This document shows positions 62,227-64,000 of a DNA stretch of 64,000 nt, one piece after another; the stretch's first letter is position 1, and each line of letters starts with the position of its first letter. Origin of the DNA: an uncultured Bacilli bacterium (lineage in GTDB: Bacteria > Bacillota_I > Bacilli_A > RF39 > UBA660). The stretch spans positions 62,001-126,000 of the forward strand of contig CAKOLO010000002.1 in NCBI GenBank assembly GCA_934096235.1, read 5' to 3'. The position numbers and the translations under genes were made by a program. The notes beneath the pieces were generated by a model. That model was given only the letters and a program-made list of their open reading frames with translations. It ran no database searches and was not told where the DNA came from.

Positions 62227-64000
62227 CTATTCGTTACCTTTTAAACTACTTACCATATCTATATTATTTACTTTTCTTGCTAAGAACTTTGACACTAAAA
62301 ATGAAACAATAAATGTTCCGATAGCTGCAACTATATATGTTAATGGTTCAATATGTGCTTGGAAATCATAATGTTCTTCGATTGCTTCTTTAAATAACCA
62401 ATCAACTAAAGCATATCCAAATGGAAGACCTAATATAATAGATATTATTGCTATCCAGTTATTTTGCATAACGAATATTTTTTTTATCTTTTTATCACTA
62501 AATCCAAGTACTTTAAGTGTTGAAAATTGATATTGTTTTTCAGTATAAGATAAGATACCTAAATTATAAATTATAACTGAACCTAGTACTACGGCAATTC
62601 CTATTATTAATATAATCATTGTTTTCATAGTATTAAGCATGTTACTCATACCTTTTTCAAGAGCAGTTTTATCTTGTATTAATTCTACATTTTTAATATT
62701 TTTTACATTACTTAAATCTTTATTTGTATAAACTGTATTTGGTTCATATTTAATATTTAATTTATCTAAATATTTTTTATTTATTGTTATTATTTGATTT
62801 TGAGGATCTTTGTTAAATCCAACTATTTTAGATTCATAATAATTGCTGCTTCCATATATGTGCCATTTTATAGTATCACCTAACTCAAGATTATATTTTT
62901 CAGCTAATTTGTATGTTACATATATTCCATCAGTATTATCTATTTTTATAAATTTATTTTTATTATCAACAAATCTTACATGGTCATTAGAATTATCTAC
63001 AAATATAGTGCTTGCTATTTTATCATCGTTATTTATAAATTCTATTCCTAAACTTTGTGAAGTATTGTTGCCATATTTATCAGTTATCTCTTTTAATTCA
63101 TCTTTGTTTACACTATTAAGTGACAACTTGTAATTGAAATTGTAAAGATCTGTAAATTGAATTTTAACAAAATAATTAAGGCTATCTAACATACCAAATG
63201 CTGTTACAATTAACATACAACAACCTGTTACTCCAACTATTCCCATAACTGTTCTCATTTTATTTCTTAGAATATCTCTAATATTCCATTTAGATTGAAA
63301 ACTCATATGTTTGAATATACCTTTTGTTGTTATATTAAGTGAATTCTTTTCAATATTTGGAAGTTTACTTCTTAGTGTTTCAGCAGCATTTTCTTTTAGT
63401 ATATTCTTGCAGGTTAAATATGTTATAAATGAAGTAATTACTACAACTAAAAGTGAAACTAATATATCTTGCATGTCTATAATTGGTTTACCATTTGGCA
63501 TTTCGAAGAATGACATTTCAAGTCCTATAAATGTTTTACCTATAAAGAAGTATCCTGCTAGTACTCCACAAAGTGCTGCGATTAATGAAATAAATAGTCC
63601 ATAACTTACATAGTGCATTATAATTTTTGAATCTTTAAATCCTAGTGCTTTTAATGTACCTATTTGTATTCTTTGCTTATTTACTACTCTTGTCATTGTT
63701 GTTATAACTGACAATATTGCGATAAGTAAGAATAATCCTGAAAATACTCCTACATAAGTTTTGCCTTCATCTATTTCTCCTTGATAAGTTAAATATGATG
63801 CAGTATCTTCTATATTAATAACAGCTAGTGCATTATCAATGTTATTTTCTATATCACTTTTTACTTTACTTACATTTGACTTTTCATTTACATCTACCAT
63901 TACATAGTTAAATACTAAATAATCTTTATAATTAAAATCTTTTACATATTGGTCAAAGACTTTTGAATTAGTAATACCCATTTCTTTCATTACTTTTTCT
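62227..64000 (-). CDS. FtsX-like ABC permease (MacB-type), 5' part outside the window
   Basis: At least 590 residues; the frame is still open at base 64000 (EKV before the internal Met). Two FtsX domains are visible: helices at about 80-210 (FSGLFLLIAILSVITTM; LGFKDSKIIMHYVSYGLFISLIAAL) and at 450-580 (TMIILIIGIAVVLGSVIIYNLGIL; VLGFSDKKIKKIF), with an extracytoplasmic domain between. Such permeases pair with an ATPase to export peptides or lipids; the ATPase would lie upstream. A TetR gene follows. Confidence 0.88.
   Translation of the reverse strand, partial: EKVMKEMGITNSKVFDQYVKDFNYKDYLVFNYVMVDVNEKSNVSKVKSDIENNIDNALAVINIEDTASYLTYQGEIDEGKTYVGVFSGLFLLIAILSVITTMTRVVNKQRIQIGTLKALGFKDSKIIMHYVSYGLFISLIAALCGVLAGYFFIGKTFIGLEMSFFEMPNGKPIIDMQDILVSLLVVVITSFITYLTCKNILKENAAETLRSKLPNIEKNSLNITTKGIFKHMSFQSKWNIRDILRNKMRTVMGIVGVTGCCMLIVTAFGMLDSLNYFVKIQFTDLYNFNYKLSLNSVNKDELKEITDKYGNNTSQSLGIEFINNDDKIASTIFVDNSNDHVRFVDNKNKFIKIDNTDGIYVTYKLAEKYNLELGDTIKWHIYGSSNYYESKIVGFNKDPQNQIITINKKYLDKLNIKYEPNTVYTNKDLSNVKNIKNVELIQDKTALEKGMSNMLNTMKTMIILIIGIAVVLGSVIIYNLGILSYTEKQYQFSTLKVLGFSDKKIKKIFVMQNNWIAIISIILGLPFGYALVDWLFKEAIEEHYDFQAHIEPLTYIVAAIGTFIVSFLVSKFLARKVNNIDMVSSLKGNE

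Noticed and set aside
1..64000. Mycoplasma-type code (TGA as Trp) because of the very low GC
   Set aside because: Conserved Trp positions (for example in DltB and KAP) use TGG, and genes such as hsdM and the McrC-like subunit end cleanly at TGA.

Overview
The window is strongly AT-rich DNA that reads with the standard code (TGG for Trp, TGA as stop) and has strong AGGAGG-type ribosome sites and TTGACA/TATAAT promoters. Together with the dlt operon, rplI-dnaB, rlmH, GerQ, Cse60 and LemA homologues, this points to a low-GC Bacillota, probably an uncultured Bacilli/Erysipelotrichia-type gut lineage. The lineage is inferred from gene content only.

Left chromosomal block (1-9990, all on the minus strand): the end of a SWIM zinc-finger protein, a complete dltA-C-B-D operon closed by a strong terminator, a DUF2130 nuclease-like protein, a transglutaminase-like protein, a secreted Ig-like plus SASA-type acetylesterase, and a short pyrophosphatase homologue.

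Defence/mobile island (about 10036-34790): (a) a KAP P-loop NTPase; (b) a complete LlaJI/BsuMI-like restriction-modification operon (two m5C methylases, a McrB-like AAA+ NTPase, a McrC/LlaJI-like nuclease); (c) a decayed stretch with a frameshifted PH-like gene and a zinc-ribbon/HEPN gene broken by two compensating frameshifts; (d) a HEPN-like gene and a 909-aa SF1 helicase; (e) a ruined type I R-M locus (hsdM intact, hsdS with a frameshift and a nonsense codon, hsdR cut off at its 5' end); (f) a small mobilisable element (frameshifted MobV relaxase, intact tyrosine integrase) sitting at the hsdR break; (g) a tightly overlapping operon abiEi-abiEii followed by three HEPN or HEPN-like genes. 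Segments d-g are bracketed by two candidate structured small RNAs of the same architecture, each ending in a CCCCCTGAA box plus a terminator hairpin whose stem differs in sequence but keeps its pairing, and by paired GTACCTA repeats. These RNAs and the AbiE-HEPN operon are the most novel-looking items.

Right chromosomal block (34837-64000): mostly minus-strand housekeeping and envelope genes: two NT5C-like HAD phosphatases, a kinase-fold protein, a NatAB-type ABC exporter, PduL, GerQ and LemA (plus strand), Ung, an AGCS transporter, rlmH, a LysM/M23 peptidase, dnaB, rplI, a degenerate HIT gene, a lipid flippase with Cse60, YihY, a GGDEF protein with a periplasmic solute-binding region, ligA, a lipoprotein/rhodanese pair, an Xre regulator, tRNA-Gly(TCC), a TetR regulator and a partial FtsX-like permease.
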